Below, piece by piece: positions 7,964 to 13,868 of a stretch of 18,980 nt of DNA. A model generated the notes under the pieces. The model saw nothing but the letters and a program-made list of their open reading frames with translations, did not search any database and was not told the origin of the DNA. The DNA comes from Corallococcus sp. CAG:1435 (GTDB taxonomy: Bacteria; Bacillota; Clostridia; Christensenellales; CAG-314): positions 1,107-20,086 of the forward strand of contig HF998474.1 of the NCBI GenBank assembly GCA_000433775.1, in the 5' to 3' direction. Positions within the stretch are counted from its first letter, which is position 1. Each line of letters opens with the position of its first letter. The translations under genes were made by a program, and so were the position numbers.

Positions 7964-7985
7964 CCGTTTTTTTTAAAAAAAACGG
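7964..7985. promoter_or_regulatory. Perfect palindrome CCG-T8-A8-CGG upstream of the glp promoter
   Basis: A 22-base perfect palindrome: CCG, eight T, eight A, CGG. Its centre is about 68 bases before the predicted glp start. Upstream A/T tracts can stimulate promoters by DNA bending or UP-element contact, and the exact symmetry would also suit a dimeric regulator. Function is inferred only. Confidence 0.45.
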
Positions 7986-8871
7986 AAAGTTTGACATTGC
8001 CAAAACATCTCTTTTGCCTTTCCTTGTTTTTGCAAAACATTGTGTATTGCCTTTTGTAACAAATGAAACGAAAACTGCCAAAAAAATGCTTTCGAAAAGC
8101 CGTAAAATACATTAAAAAAAGGAAAATCACGCCATTTTTACAATTTTACAAACGGTGTTGTGAGAAGAAAAAAGCAAATTCCTGCCGTGATTATCGGAAA
8201 CGGGCAACAGTCCTTTGGGAAAAACGCCGAAAAAAGGAAAAGTTTACAAAAGAGAAAAAATTTTTTGCAAAGCAACCTGACAAATTTTTTGAAAGCAAGT
8301 AAAAACAGGATTGTGTGAGCAGGAAAAAATAGAAAAAGCGACTTAGTGCCGTGATAAGCCGAAATAGGCAACATTTTATTGGGAAAAACGCCGAAAAAAG
8401 GAAAAGTTTACAAACGAGAAAAACTTTTTTGCAAAGTAGCCTGACAAATTTTTGAAAGCATGTAAAAAATAGAGTTGTTTGAACAAAAAAGAGCAAAATC
8501 AACTCCACCGTGAAAACAGGAAAGCACATTGTTCCGCATTTGACACAACGGTTTTGAAAACGCCTGCCTTTACAACTACACGCAAGCATTTCAAAGTTTT
8601 GCCGACACGGCGCACGAAAACCTCTTGAAACATCTACGGGTGGCAAAAAACGTGCCTGCACTTTGAAAAATCCCTTTGCAATGGCAAAATAAAGTTTGCC
8701 TGCTTGTCTTTACTGCAAAACTTAAAGGTCGGGCGTTTGCATGTGGCAAATTGTCCTTTCTTCGCCCGCAACGCAATTGCTTTTGCGTTTGTCTTTACAA
8801 GTACTTTGGCAAGACAATTCGATTTAACCTGTTTTTATACAACGGCAAACTTTCAACGCAAAAAATGCAAC
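7986..8871. other. Long intergenic region without a convincing gene
   Basis: About 890 bases lie between the glp promoter region and the terminator of the tmk operon. The plus strand is strongly A/G-rich over 8060-8500. Open frames on both strands (for example 8191-8661 minus and 8063-8302 plus) are low-complexity Phe/Cys or Lys/Arg strings without good ribosome sites. A 164-base tandem repeat fills 8153-8520. A small dyad AACGCAA/TTGCGTT lies at 8770-8789. No tRNA or known riboswitch was recognised. Confidence 0.5.
8153..8520. repeat. Imperfect tandem repeat, period 164 bases, about 2.2 copies
   Basis: Matching landmarks recur 164 bases apart: GGGAAAAACGCCG at 8217 and 8381, CCTGACAAAT at 8276 and 8440, GCCGTGA at 8184 and 8348. 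The core (8217-8304 versus 8381-8467) differs by about five substitutions and one indel. A third partial copy begins near 8474 (GTTGTTTGAAC against ATTGTGTGAGC at 8310) and fades after 8513. Because 164 is not a multiple of three and the copies differ by single-base indels, any reading frame is broken between copies, so the repeat is probably non-coding. Copy 1 contains an A6T6 tract (8255-8266). Confidence 0.8.
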
Positions 8872-8900
8872 AAAAAAAGTCTGCAATGCTAATTGCAGAC
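8872..8900 (-). terminator. Rho-independent terminator of the tmk-holB-ricT-yfcE operon
   Basis: On the minus strand a perfect 8-base stem GTCTGCAA/TTGCAGAC (8879-8900, 6-base loop) is followed directly by seven T. It lies 15 bases past the yfcE stop. Confidence 0.9.
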
Positions 8901-8915
8901 AATGTATTTTTGAGT

Positions 8916-9455
8916 TCAGTTGAAACAATGACAAGCAATGACGTTGTCGTCAAAATCGAATATGCCTACGCCGCAGTTGTCCACAATGCAATAGCAGTTG
9001 TTGCCGTCCTTGGGAAGGGCGCAACTGCCGACGTTTACACACGTTACTCCCTTTACGTCCACAATTTCGCAAATGTGGAAATGTCCGTACAGCATAACGT
9101 CGCCTTTTTGCAAATGAGGCACGTTGTTTTTGTTGTGAATGTGTCCGTGCGTCAGAAAAATTCTTCTGCCCTCGTTAAGCAGTACGTTTTCCGCAAAAAA
9201 ATCGAAGTTGCTTATCATTGCGTCCACTTCGCTGTCGCAGTTTCCACGGATAACCAACAACTTGTCGGCAACGGCGTTGAGAATCTCCGCCACTTTCATA
9301 GGGGCGTACTGTTGAGGAAAGGGATTGCGGGGTCCGTGATTGTACACATCGCCCAGCAACACCATCATGTCCGCACCGCTTTTTTTGAACTTTTCCGTCG
9401 CTTTTTCCGCCCAATAGGCAGAACCGTGAATGTCGCTTACAACAAACAGTTTCAT
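8916..9455 (-). CDS. yfcE: YfcE family metallophosphoesterase
   Basis: A 179-residue calcineurin-like phosphodiesterase, cytoplasmic, with two metal ions at the active site. Relatives hydrolyse phosphodiester bonds in vitro; the natural substrate is not settled. The metal-binding motifs are in order: DIHG (Asp8, His10), GDVYNHGPRNP (Asp36, His40; the GPRN extension is typical of YfcE), GNCD (71-74), THGH (102-105) and GHFH (124-127). The length matches YfcE (about 180). Its ATG overlaps the ricT stop as ATGA, so it is co-translated as the last gene of the tmk operon. Confidence 0.92.
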   Translation of the reverse strand: MKLFVVSDIHGSAYWAEKATEKFKKSGADMMVLLGDVYNHGPRNPFPQQYAPMKVAEILNAVADKLLVIRGNCDSEVDAMISNFDFFAENVLLNEGRRIFLTHGHIHNKNNVPHLQKGDVMLYGHFHICEIVDVKGVTCVNVGSCALPKDGNNCYCIVDNCGVGIFDFDDNVIACHCFN

Positions 9456-10324
9456 TTTTCTTCCTCCACAGGCTCCGTCGGCGCAGACGTCTGCTCCTTG
9501 CCGTTGTTGTAGCAGGGGGTAATGCCCAACTCTTCCAACGTGTAACAGTGCAATTCCGTTTCGCCGTCGTTGTGCGCTACCTTGACTGTTACAAGCAGAC
9601 GAAGCATGTCCACTTCCGTAACTTTGCCTTTTCCTGCAGGCGTGTTTATTTCCGAATTGATTTTTGGCATAAACTTGGCTGTTTGCGAGTAGTAGTCATC
9701 CTCGTACTTAAGACAACACATAAGCCTGCCGCACAAACCGGAAATTTTGGTGGGATTGAGGGAAAGCCCCTGCGTTTTTGCCATTTTTATGGAAACACGT
9801 TCAAAATCGTTGAGGTGGGCATTGCAACAACAAACTCTTCCGCAAGGTCCCAAACCGCCCTTCATCTTGCACTCGTCCCTTATGCCTATCTGACGAAGTT
9901 CTATCCTCATGTGAAACGTCGAGGCAAGTTCCTTGACAAGTTCACGGAAATCCACACGGTTTTCCGATGTGAAGTAGAACACCACTTTGCTGTTGTCGAA
10001 GGCAAATTCCGCATCCACAAACTTCATTTCCAGATTGCGCTTGTCGGCTTTTGCCTGCGCTTCTTTGATGGCAGAGGGGCGTTTTTCCACAATGGCGTTG
10101 TGCTGTGCCACGTCCTTTTCCGTTGCCTTGCGCACAACGGGTTTAAGTTGACTTTTCAGTTCCTCCTGAGGAACAAAAGTGTTTGCTATTGTAACTTCTC
10201 CGTACTCTGTGCCGTGCGCCGTTTCCACAATGGCGCCGTCCCCGACACTGAAAACAATTTCACCGGGGTCAAAGTAGTACGCCTTGCCCCCCTGTTTGAA
10301 TTTTACACCAACTATATTCGGCAT
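9452..10324 (-). CDS. ricT: PSP1-domain protein RicT (YaaT)
   Basis: RicT belongs to the Y-complex of Bacillota, which carries Fe-S clusters and helps RNase Y mature mRNAs; in Bacillus it also affects sporulation and competence. The 290-residue protein has the PSP1 core (about residues 55-140) followed by the family's cysteine-rich stretch. That stretch comprises DECKMKGGLGPCGRVCCC, then GLCGRLMCCLKYED, giving the cysteines that bind the [4Fe-4S] cluster. The C-terminus is an acidic tail. It starts inside the 3' end of holB (13-base overlap). The RicA/RicF partners (YmcA, YlbF) are not in the window. The tmk-holB-ricT order is the conserved Bacillota arrangement. Confidence 0.93.
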   Translation of the reverse strand: MPNIVGVKFKQGGKAYYFDPGEIVFSVGDGAIVETAHGTEYGEVTIANTFVPQEELKSQLKPVVRKATEKDVAQHNAIVEKRPSAIKEAQAKADKRNLEMKFVDAEFAFDNSKVVFYFTSENRVDFRELVKELASTFHMRIELRQIGIRDECKMKGGLGPCGRVCCCNAHLNDFERVSIKMAKTQGLSLNPTKISGLCGRLMCCLKYEDDYYSQTAKFMPKINSEINTPAGKGKVTEVDMLRLLVTVKVAHNDGETELHCYTLEELGITPCYNNGKEQTSAPTEPVEEEK

Positions 10325-11289
10325 CTGAATTTAACCTCCAAAACGGCAGCCGCCAACCAGTCCGCAACAACGGAAACGTTGCCGCCGTCATCAAGACGTT
10401 TTTTTGCGGAATTTATTTTTTCAATGCAGACTTCCGCCGCCTGCAAGGAATAGTTTGCACATATTTCCTTTGTTTTGTGCACGAAAGAGGGCAACAGCAT
10501 CAGGTTTTCCGCCAAACGGTAGGCAATGCTTTCCCTGTACAGTACTGTGAGAAAACGCAAAAACCACAAAATGTTGTCCTTGTCCGCCAAAACGGCGGAA
10601 ACAAATGGTAACGAATTTTTGGTGGAAGTCATCTGCGTGGCGAAGTTTACCGCATTGTCGAACGCCTGCAAAATTGCAGGATTTGCCAATACGCTTTCCG
10701 CCTGCTCCACACTTCCGCCACTGACGCAAGAGGCAATTTCGCAGAAACTTTTTTGATAGCCCTTTTGTTGCAACAAACCGCACACTTGGGCGGCAGAAAG
10801 TTGCGTCTGCTTCAGAAGTTGACAGCGTGAACGAACCGTAGGCAACAAACCCTCGCTGTCCGTAACGCCCAAAAAGATGTAGCACTCGCCCGACGGCTCT
10901 TCCAACGTTTTGAGCAGTTTGTTTTGCCAAACGTCGGCGCCCACCCCCGCAAGGGAGGAGGTTGCATCCACCAAAAACACACGGCAATCGCCGCTGTCCA
11001 CGGGGCGTTTGTAACTTTCATCCACCAAAAGGGAAATGTCGGCAACGGACAGACGTGTTTTTCCACCTGCAGGGAAAAACATTACGTCCTGATGCACTCC
11101 GTCGGCTACCTTCTTGCACACCTCGCAACCGTCGTCGGAATGCGACGGACACAGGCACACCGCCGCACACTGTCTGAGCAATTCTGGAAGGTTTTGTTTT
11201 TCCGCCTCGACAATGTAGGCATGCGCCGCCGTGTGCGTGGCAAAAGCGTTGCGCAGATATTCGCCGATGTTTTTGTCCAATGCCGTCAT
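10312..11289 (-). CDS. holB: DNA polymerase III delta' subunit
   Basis: HolB is part of the clamp loader that places the beta clamp on DNA. The 325-residue protein has the AAA+ core. A zinc-binding module is suggested by Cys45, Cys47, Cys55 and Cys58, a spacing that differs from the CxxCxxC ending of many relatives. FLVDATSSLAG lies in the Walker B region, then LLKTLEEPSGECYIFLG, and the SRC motif (TVRSRC) provides the arginine finger. As usual for delta', no functional Walker A is seen. Its start overlaps the tmk stop (ATGA), and its own 3' end overlaps ricT by 13 bases. The C-terminal third is poorly conserved, as expected for the collar domain. Confidence 0.93.
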   Translation of the reverse strand: MTALDKNIGEYLRNAFATHTAAHAYIVEAEKQNLPELLRQCAAVCLCPSHSDDGCEVCKKVADGVHQDVMFFPAGGKTRLSVADISLLVDESYKRPVDSGDCRVFLVDATSSLAGVGADVWQNKLLKTLEEPSGECYIFLGVTDSEGLLPTVRSRCQLLKQTQLSAAQVCGLLQQKGYQKSFCEIASCVSGGSVEQAESVLANPAILQAFDNAVNFATQMTSTKNSLPFVSAVLADKDNILWFLRFLTVLYRESIAYRLAENLMLLPSFVHKTKEICANYSLQAAEVCIEKINSAKKRLDDGGNVSVVADWLAAAVLEVKFRCRI

Positions 11290-11909
11290 TTAATCACACC
11301 TTTTTTACGCAACACCTCACGCAGTTTTTGCTGAGTCTGTTCCTTGGTGCCGGAAGCGTCGATAACGACAAACTTTTCGGGATTTTGCGCTATCAGTTGC
11401 TTGTAGCCGTTGTACACCTTTTCGTGAAAACTGTAATCCACCGATTCCATCCTGTCCGTCTTGTCGGCACCGCCCTTGCGTGCAAACGCCTCGGCAGGGG
11501 AAAGATCCAGAAAGATGGTGAATTCCGGCATATATTCGCCAACGGCAATTTCGTTGAGTTTTACAATATTTTCCAAACCGAGTCCTCTTCCCAAACCCTG
11601 ATAGACGTAGGAAGAATGCACGTACCTGTCGCAAAAAACGATTTTTCCCTCTTCGAGGGCAGGTTTGACAATGTCGTGAAGGTGCTGTATGCGTGAAGCA
11701 GCGTACAAAAACGCCTCGCACATGTCCGACATGCTGCTGTTTTTGGCGTCCAGAATTATTCGTCTTATTTGCTCGGCAATGTCGCTTCCGCCCGGCTCTC
11801 TTGTGAAAATTACGTTTGCACCCACTTCGTTGCAGTATTCTTTCAGAAGGCGTGTCTGGTAGGTTTTGCCTACACCGTCGCAACCTTCGATGGTAATAAA
11901 GTTTTTCAT
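11286..11909 (-). CDS. tmk: Thymidylate kinase
   Basis: Tmk phosphorylates dTMP to dTDP for DNA synthesis. The 207-residue protein matches the family length. The P-loop GCDGVGKT is at 9-16 (many relatives read GKST). TREPGGSDIAEQIRR binds the nucleotide, CDRYVHSSYVYQG is the DR-Y motif that contacts dTMP, and the lid region is around ARKGGADKTDRME. AAGGAG precedes the ATG. It is the first gene of the operon tmk-holB-ricT-yfcE. In Bacillus two small genes (yaaQ, yaaR) lie between tmk and holB; here tmk and holB overlap directly. Confidence 0.96.
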   Translation of the reverse strand: MKNFITIEGCDGVGKTYQTRLLKEYCNEVGANVIFTREPGGSDIAEQIRRIILDAKNSSMSDMCEAFLYAASRIQHLHDIVKPALEEGKIVFCDRYVHSSYVYQGLGRGLGLENIVKLNEIAVGEYMPEFTIFLDLSPAEAFARKGGADKTDRMESVDYSFHEKVYNGYKQLIAQNPEKFVVIDASGTKEQTQQKLREVLRKKGVIK

Positions 11910-11961
11910 ATTCCGCTCCTTGCGTGAAGGTAATTTACTTTTGTAAAAAACATCTTAAAAT

Positions 11962-11990
11962 ATGATAACACAGTTTGACGTTTCTTTCAA
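11962..11990 (-). promoter_or_regulatory. Promoter of the tmk operon
   Basis: On the minus strand there is a -35 TTGAAA (11985-11990), a 17-base spacer, and a -10 TATCAT (11962-11967). The predicted start is near 11955, giving a leader of about 46 bases carrying AAGGAG. Confidence 0.7.
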
Positions 11991-12252
11991 GCGTTTGTTT
12001 TTCTCTGTCAAGGTATTTTTGCTCCGCTAACTTGCATTTTAACGTCGAAAATTCCCCCTGCAACTTTCGGCAACGACTTGAAGGGACGCAATTTGTAACG
12101 GCAAAGTTTTTAATGCCTGTGTTTTACCGTGTTTTGTCATTACGTTGCAATGCCTGTTTGGCTTACGATGTCTTTTCTTCGGCGGAACAACGCCTGCCGA
12201 CGCTTTTTCAAAAGTTAATGCAACGGTTTTGAAACCTTTGGGGACAACACGC
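11991..12252. other. Intergenic region between the divergent tmk and MGMT units
   Basis: No gene is supported. An open minus-strand frame (stop at 11935-11937, running back to about 12120) reads like a short coiled coil at its C-terminal end. It has no ATG/GTG start, only a TTG at 12061-12063 without a ribosome site, and it uses TTA leucine codons that the neighbouring genes mostly avoid. Confidence 0.4.
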
Positions 12253-12305
12253 TACCGACGTCAAACGCAAAAACGCCTGCGTGCAAAAGCGTCGGTACGT
12301 TTGAC
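12253..12305. promoter_or_regulatory. Interleaved inverted repeats overlapping the MGMT promoter
   Basis: Two perfect 8-base inverted repeats are interleaved: TACCGACG (12253-12260) with CGTCGGTA (12290-12297), and GTCAAACG (12260-12267) with CGTTTGAC (12298-12305). The last arm covers the -35 box. Between them lies a small dyad ACGC/GCGT (12273-12282). The order A-B-A'-B' leaves no linker for a pseudoknot, so binding sites for DNA-binding dimers are more likely than an RNA fold (inference). Confidence 0.5.
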
Positions 12306-12329
12306 AAAAGAAAACCGCCGACTTATAAT
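12301..12329 (+). promoter_or_regulatory. Consensus promoter of the MGMT/winged-helix operon
   Basis: A perfect -35 TTGACA (12301-12306), a 17-base spacer and a perfect -10 TATAAT (12324-12329). The expected +1 is about 12336, the first base of a GTG codon in frame with the first gene. Confidence 0.88.
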
Positions 12330-12347
12330 TTTACCGTGAGGCGCAAA

Positions 12348-12662
12348 GTGGAAAACTCGGGCTTTTTTGAAAAAGTTTACAAAATTGTGGAAACAATTCC
12401 TGTTGGGAAGGTTGCCACCTACGGACAAATTGCACGGCTGTGCGGAAGTCCACGGGCGGCACGTCAGGTAGGTTGGGCATTGCATGTCAATCCACGTCCT
12501 TTTGTTGTGCCCTGCCACCGTGTTGTCAACAAAAGCGGACGAATAGCCCCTTCTTTTGCTTTTGGCGGTGAGGACGTGCAACGCAATTTGCTTTTGCAGG
12601 AAGGCGTAACCTTTACCGACCAAAACACAGTGGACCTAAAAAAACATCTTTGGGAGAAATGA
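12348..12662 (+). CDS. Minimal MGMT-family (O6-alkylguanine-DNA alkyltransferase-like) protein
   Basis: A 104-residue protein consisting only of the DNA-binding/active-site domain of methylated-DNA-cysteine methyltransferases; the N-terminal domain of Ada/Ogt is absent. It reads IPVGKVATYGQIAR (Tyr25), GSPRAARQVG (Arg36, the finger that flips the base) and PCHRVV with the acceptor Cys56 kept. This differs from alkyltransferase-like proteins, in which this Cys is replaced. It may repair alkylated guanine or mark it for other repair. The GTG at 12348 is chosen because GAGG lies six bases before it. An alternative GTG at 12336 adds four residues and would coincide with the predicted transcription start. 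It is followed after one base by the next gene. Confidence 0.88.
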   Translation: MENSGFFEKVYKIVETIPVGKVATYGQIARLCGSPRAARQVGWALHVNPRPFVVPCHRVVNKSGRIAPSFAFGGEDVQRNLLLQEGVTFTDQNTVDLKKHLWEK

Positions 12663-12663
12663 T

Positions 12664-13029
12664 ATGCTGGACAAAAAAATGCTTGCCGTGTTGGCAATGC
12701 TTTCGCAACAGGTGGGTTACAGTTACAAAGTTGTGAAAAAAGCGCAGTTGCTTGCCAACATTCCCAAAAAGTACGCAATGGACATGGACACTTTGGTGGC
12801 AATAATTGCATTTTTGCGTGAAATGGGCTACGCCGTGGTTAAGTACCAGGACAAAGACGACATTTGCCTTACACTGACGGTCAAGGCGGAGACCTATCTT
12901 GCAGGGGAAAAACAGCCTGCCGTAAAATCGCAGATAACCAACAAACAGGTGTGGATACTGTTTCTGGGGGTGTTTTTCGCTTCTCTTTTGGGGGCGTTTG
13001 TTGCCGTGCTTTTGGGAAAACTGTTTTGA
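12664..13029 (+). CDS. Predicted winged-helix protein with C-terminal membrane anchor (paralogue 1)
   Basis: Family not recognised. The protein has 121 residues. Residues 1-80 look like a winged helix-turn-helix: helices to about residue 55, then FLREMGYAVVKYQDKDD and a beta-type LTLTVKAETYL that would form the wing. A linker (81-95) leads to one strongly hydrophobic segment, WILFLGVFFASLLGAFVAVL (97-116), ending GKLF. No signal peptide is seen, so the N-terminal domain should be cytoplasmic. GGGAG lies seven bases before the ATG, and only one base separates it from the MGMT stop. The next gene encodes a protein of the same length and plan starting with the same MLDKK. A membrane-bound regulator is one reading; DNA binding is not proven. 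Confidence 0.8.
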   Translation: MLDKKMLAVLAMLSQQVGYSYKVVKKAQLLANIPKKYAMDMDTLVAIIAFLREMGYAVVKYQDKDDICLTLTVKAETYLAGEKQPAVKSQITNKQVWILFLGVFFASLLGAFVAVLLGKLF

Positions 13030-13043
13030 TGCGGGGGTGAATG

Positions 13044-13409
13044 ATGCTTGACAAAAAAGAAGTTGCCGTGATGAAGTGCATCTACGATTTTTGCAAAAAG
13101 CACAACGACGGAGCAATAATTTCCGACGAAGTGATAATACAAAGTTGCCCCGAAAAGTACCGTCTTACGGAAACAAAGGTGGACTCCATATTGAAACAGT
13201 TGGAGTACGACGGTTACTTTGAATGTACCAAATCGGACAGAAACGGAAAGACGGTGAACGTGATAAACCTCAAACAGAAAGGAAAGGCTTTTCAACGTGA
13301 ACTGATACAACGCCGCCGTGAACTGATAAACACAATGTTTTGGCGTGTTGTGTTTGCTGCGTTGGGCGCAGTTGTGGCATTGATTGTAAACAAAATACTC
13401 AATTGGTAA
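13044..13409 (+). CDS. Predicted winged-helix protein with C-terminal membrane anchor (paralogue 2)
   Basis: Family not recognised. The protein has 121 residues from the ATG at 13044, chosen because it aligns with paralogue 1 (both begin MLDKK) and is better spaced from GGGGGTG; an ATG at 13041 adds one Met. The N-terminal part is a clearer winged helix: a recognition-helix candidate TETKVDSILKQLEYDGYF (42-59), then a basic wing SDRNGKTVNVINLKQKGKAF. A basic RRR (90-92) precedes one membrane segment, MFWRVVFAALGAVVALIVNK (98-117), consistent with the N-terminus facing the cytoplasm. Shared positions with paralogue 1 include P-x-KY and the GY before the wing. A terminator follows immediately. 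The two may form a heterodimer (inference). Confidence 0.8.
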   Translation: MLDKKEVAVMKCIYDFCKKHNDGAIISDEVIIQSCPEKYRLTETKVDSILKQLEYDGYFECTKSDRNGKTVNVINLKQKGKAFQRELIQRRRELINTMFWRVVFAALGAVVALIVNKILNW

Positions 13410-13437
13410 AAAACGGACGGCAACGTCCGTTTTTTTT
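13408..13437 (+). terminator. Rho-independent terminator of the MGMT/winged-helix operon
   Basis: The stem ACGGACG (13413-13419) pairs with CGTCCGT (13424-13430) around a GCAA tetraloop and is followed by eight T. It starts at the stop codon of the last gene. Confidence 0.93.
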
Positions 13438-13509
13438 GACAAAATTTGCATTGTAATGTCGCAAAAAACCTAATACGGTTGTGAAAATTTAGTACACGCC
13501 TGCCGTGCA

Positions 13510-13573
13510 ACAAAACTCGGTAACGTTGCAAAAACGTTACCGCACACCGACGCTCGCAGTAACGGAGTTTTGT
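13510..13573. repeat. Nested dyads in the convergent intergenic region
   Basis: A perfect 10-base inverted repeat CGGTAACGTT (13518-13527) / AACGTTACCG (13533-13542) with a 5-base loop lies inside an outer pairing ACAAAACTC (13510-13518) / GAGTTTTGT (13565-13573). A further GTAACG (13559-13564) could pair with CGTTAC (13535-13540) instead. It sits between two converging terminators, outside any recognised transcript. No T-tract follows. Confidence 0.55.
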
Positions 13574-13636
13574 AACGACACCCTACAGCGACGCTTGAAA
13601 CGTCAAGGTTTTTGAATGTTTACAAAAAGCAAAACA

Positions 13637-13666
13637 AAAAATGCAGCGCAAATGCACTGCATTTTT
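13637..13666 (-). terminator. Rho-independent terminator downstream of galK and the gene remnant
   Basis: The stem AAAAATGCAG (13637-13646) pairs with CTGCATTTTT (13657-13666) around a 10-base loop. On the minus strand it ends in a T-run, so it stops transcription arriving from galK. It touches the stop codon of the remnant at 13665-13667. Confidence 0.8.
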
Positions 13667-13868
13667 ATTTTGACAATTGCAATTTCCTCGCACCGATAAA
13701 GGGCGACTCGTCAAACTGCACTTTCTGTATTTCACCGTGCTTACCGTTGCTTGCAAATTCCACGCACTTTCGTCAAGCCTGCGCCACATTTGACATTGTA
13801 CCGTTTTGAAGGTACACAATTTGTTGATACGGAATAAAGTTTTTGGCACATTCGGTTTTTTTGTGCCG
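13665..13868 (-). pseudogene. Probable 3' gene remnant with an in-frame TGA
   Basis: From the galK stop to 13665 the same minus-strand frame reads like protein: IPYQQIVYLQNGTMSN, then a TGA at 13773-13775, then RKCVEFASNGKHGEIQ and later DESPFIGARK, ending in TAA right at a terminator. Codon choice (GGT, AAC, GAA, GTG, TTG) matches neighbouring genes. There is no ATG with a ribosome site: ATG 13794-13796 and GTG 13815-13817 are internal and unsupported. The simplest reading is the C-terminal end of a gene whose front was lost, leaving its terminator. Alternatives are a live gene with Sec at the TGA, giving a Sec-x-x-Cys motif (no good SECIS hairpin seen), or chance. I do not recognise the family. 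Confidence 0.4.

Noticed and set aside
8191..8661. 156-codon minus-strand frame in the repeat region, Cys/Phe-rich
   Set aside because: Low-complexity translation of A/G-rich DNA. The 164-base repeat changes frame between copies, so the sequence is not constrained as protein.
8676..8900. Plus-strand frame starting MQWQNKVCLLVF
   Set aside because: No ribosome site or domain; it runs through the terminator hairpin and then antisense to yfcE.
8546..12234. Exact 14-base match CAACGGTTTTGAAA at 8546 and 12221
   Set aside because: A match of this length is about what chance gives in 19 kb, and the flanks do not align.
12253..12305. H-type RNA pseudoknot from the interleaved dyads
   Set aside because: The arms adjoin with no linker to span an 8-base stem, and the element lies upstream of the predicted transcription start.
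13773..13775. TGA read as tryptophan (alternative genetic code)
   Set aside because: glmM, tmk, ricT and the MGMT gene all end in TGA at the expected place, so TGA is a stop in this genome.
13583..13849. 88-codon minus-strand frame after galK
   Set aside because: It crosses the terminator hairpin and is not protein-like. The neighbouring frame (galK frame) has better codon use and ends at the terminator.
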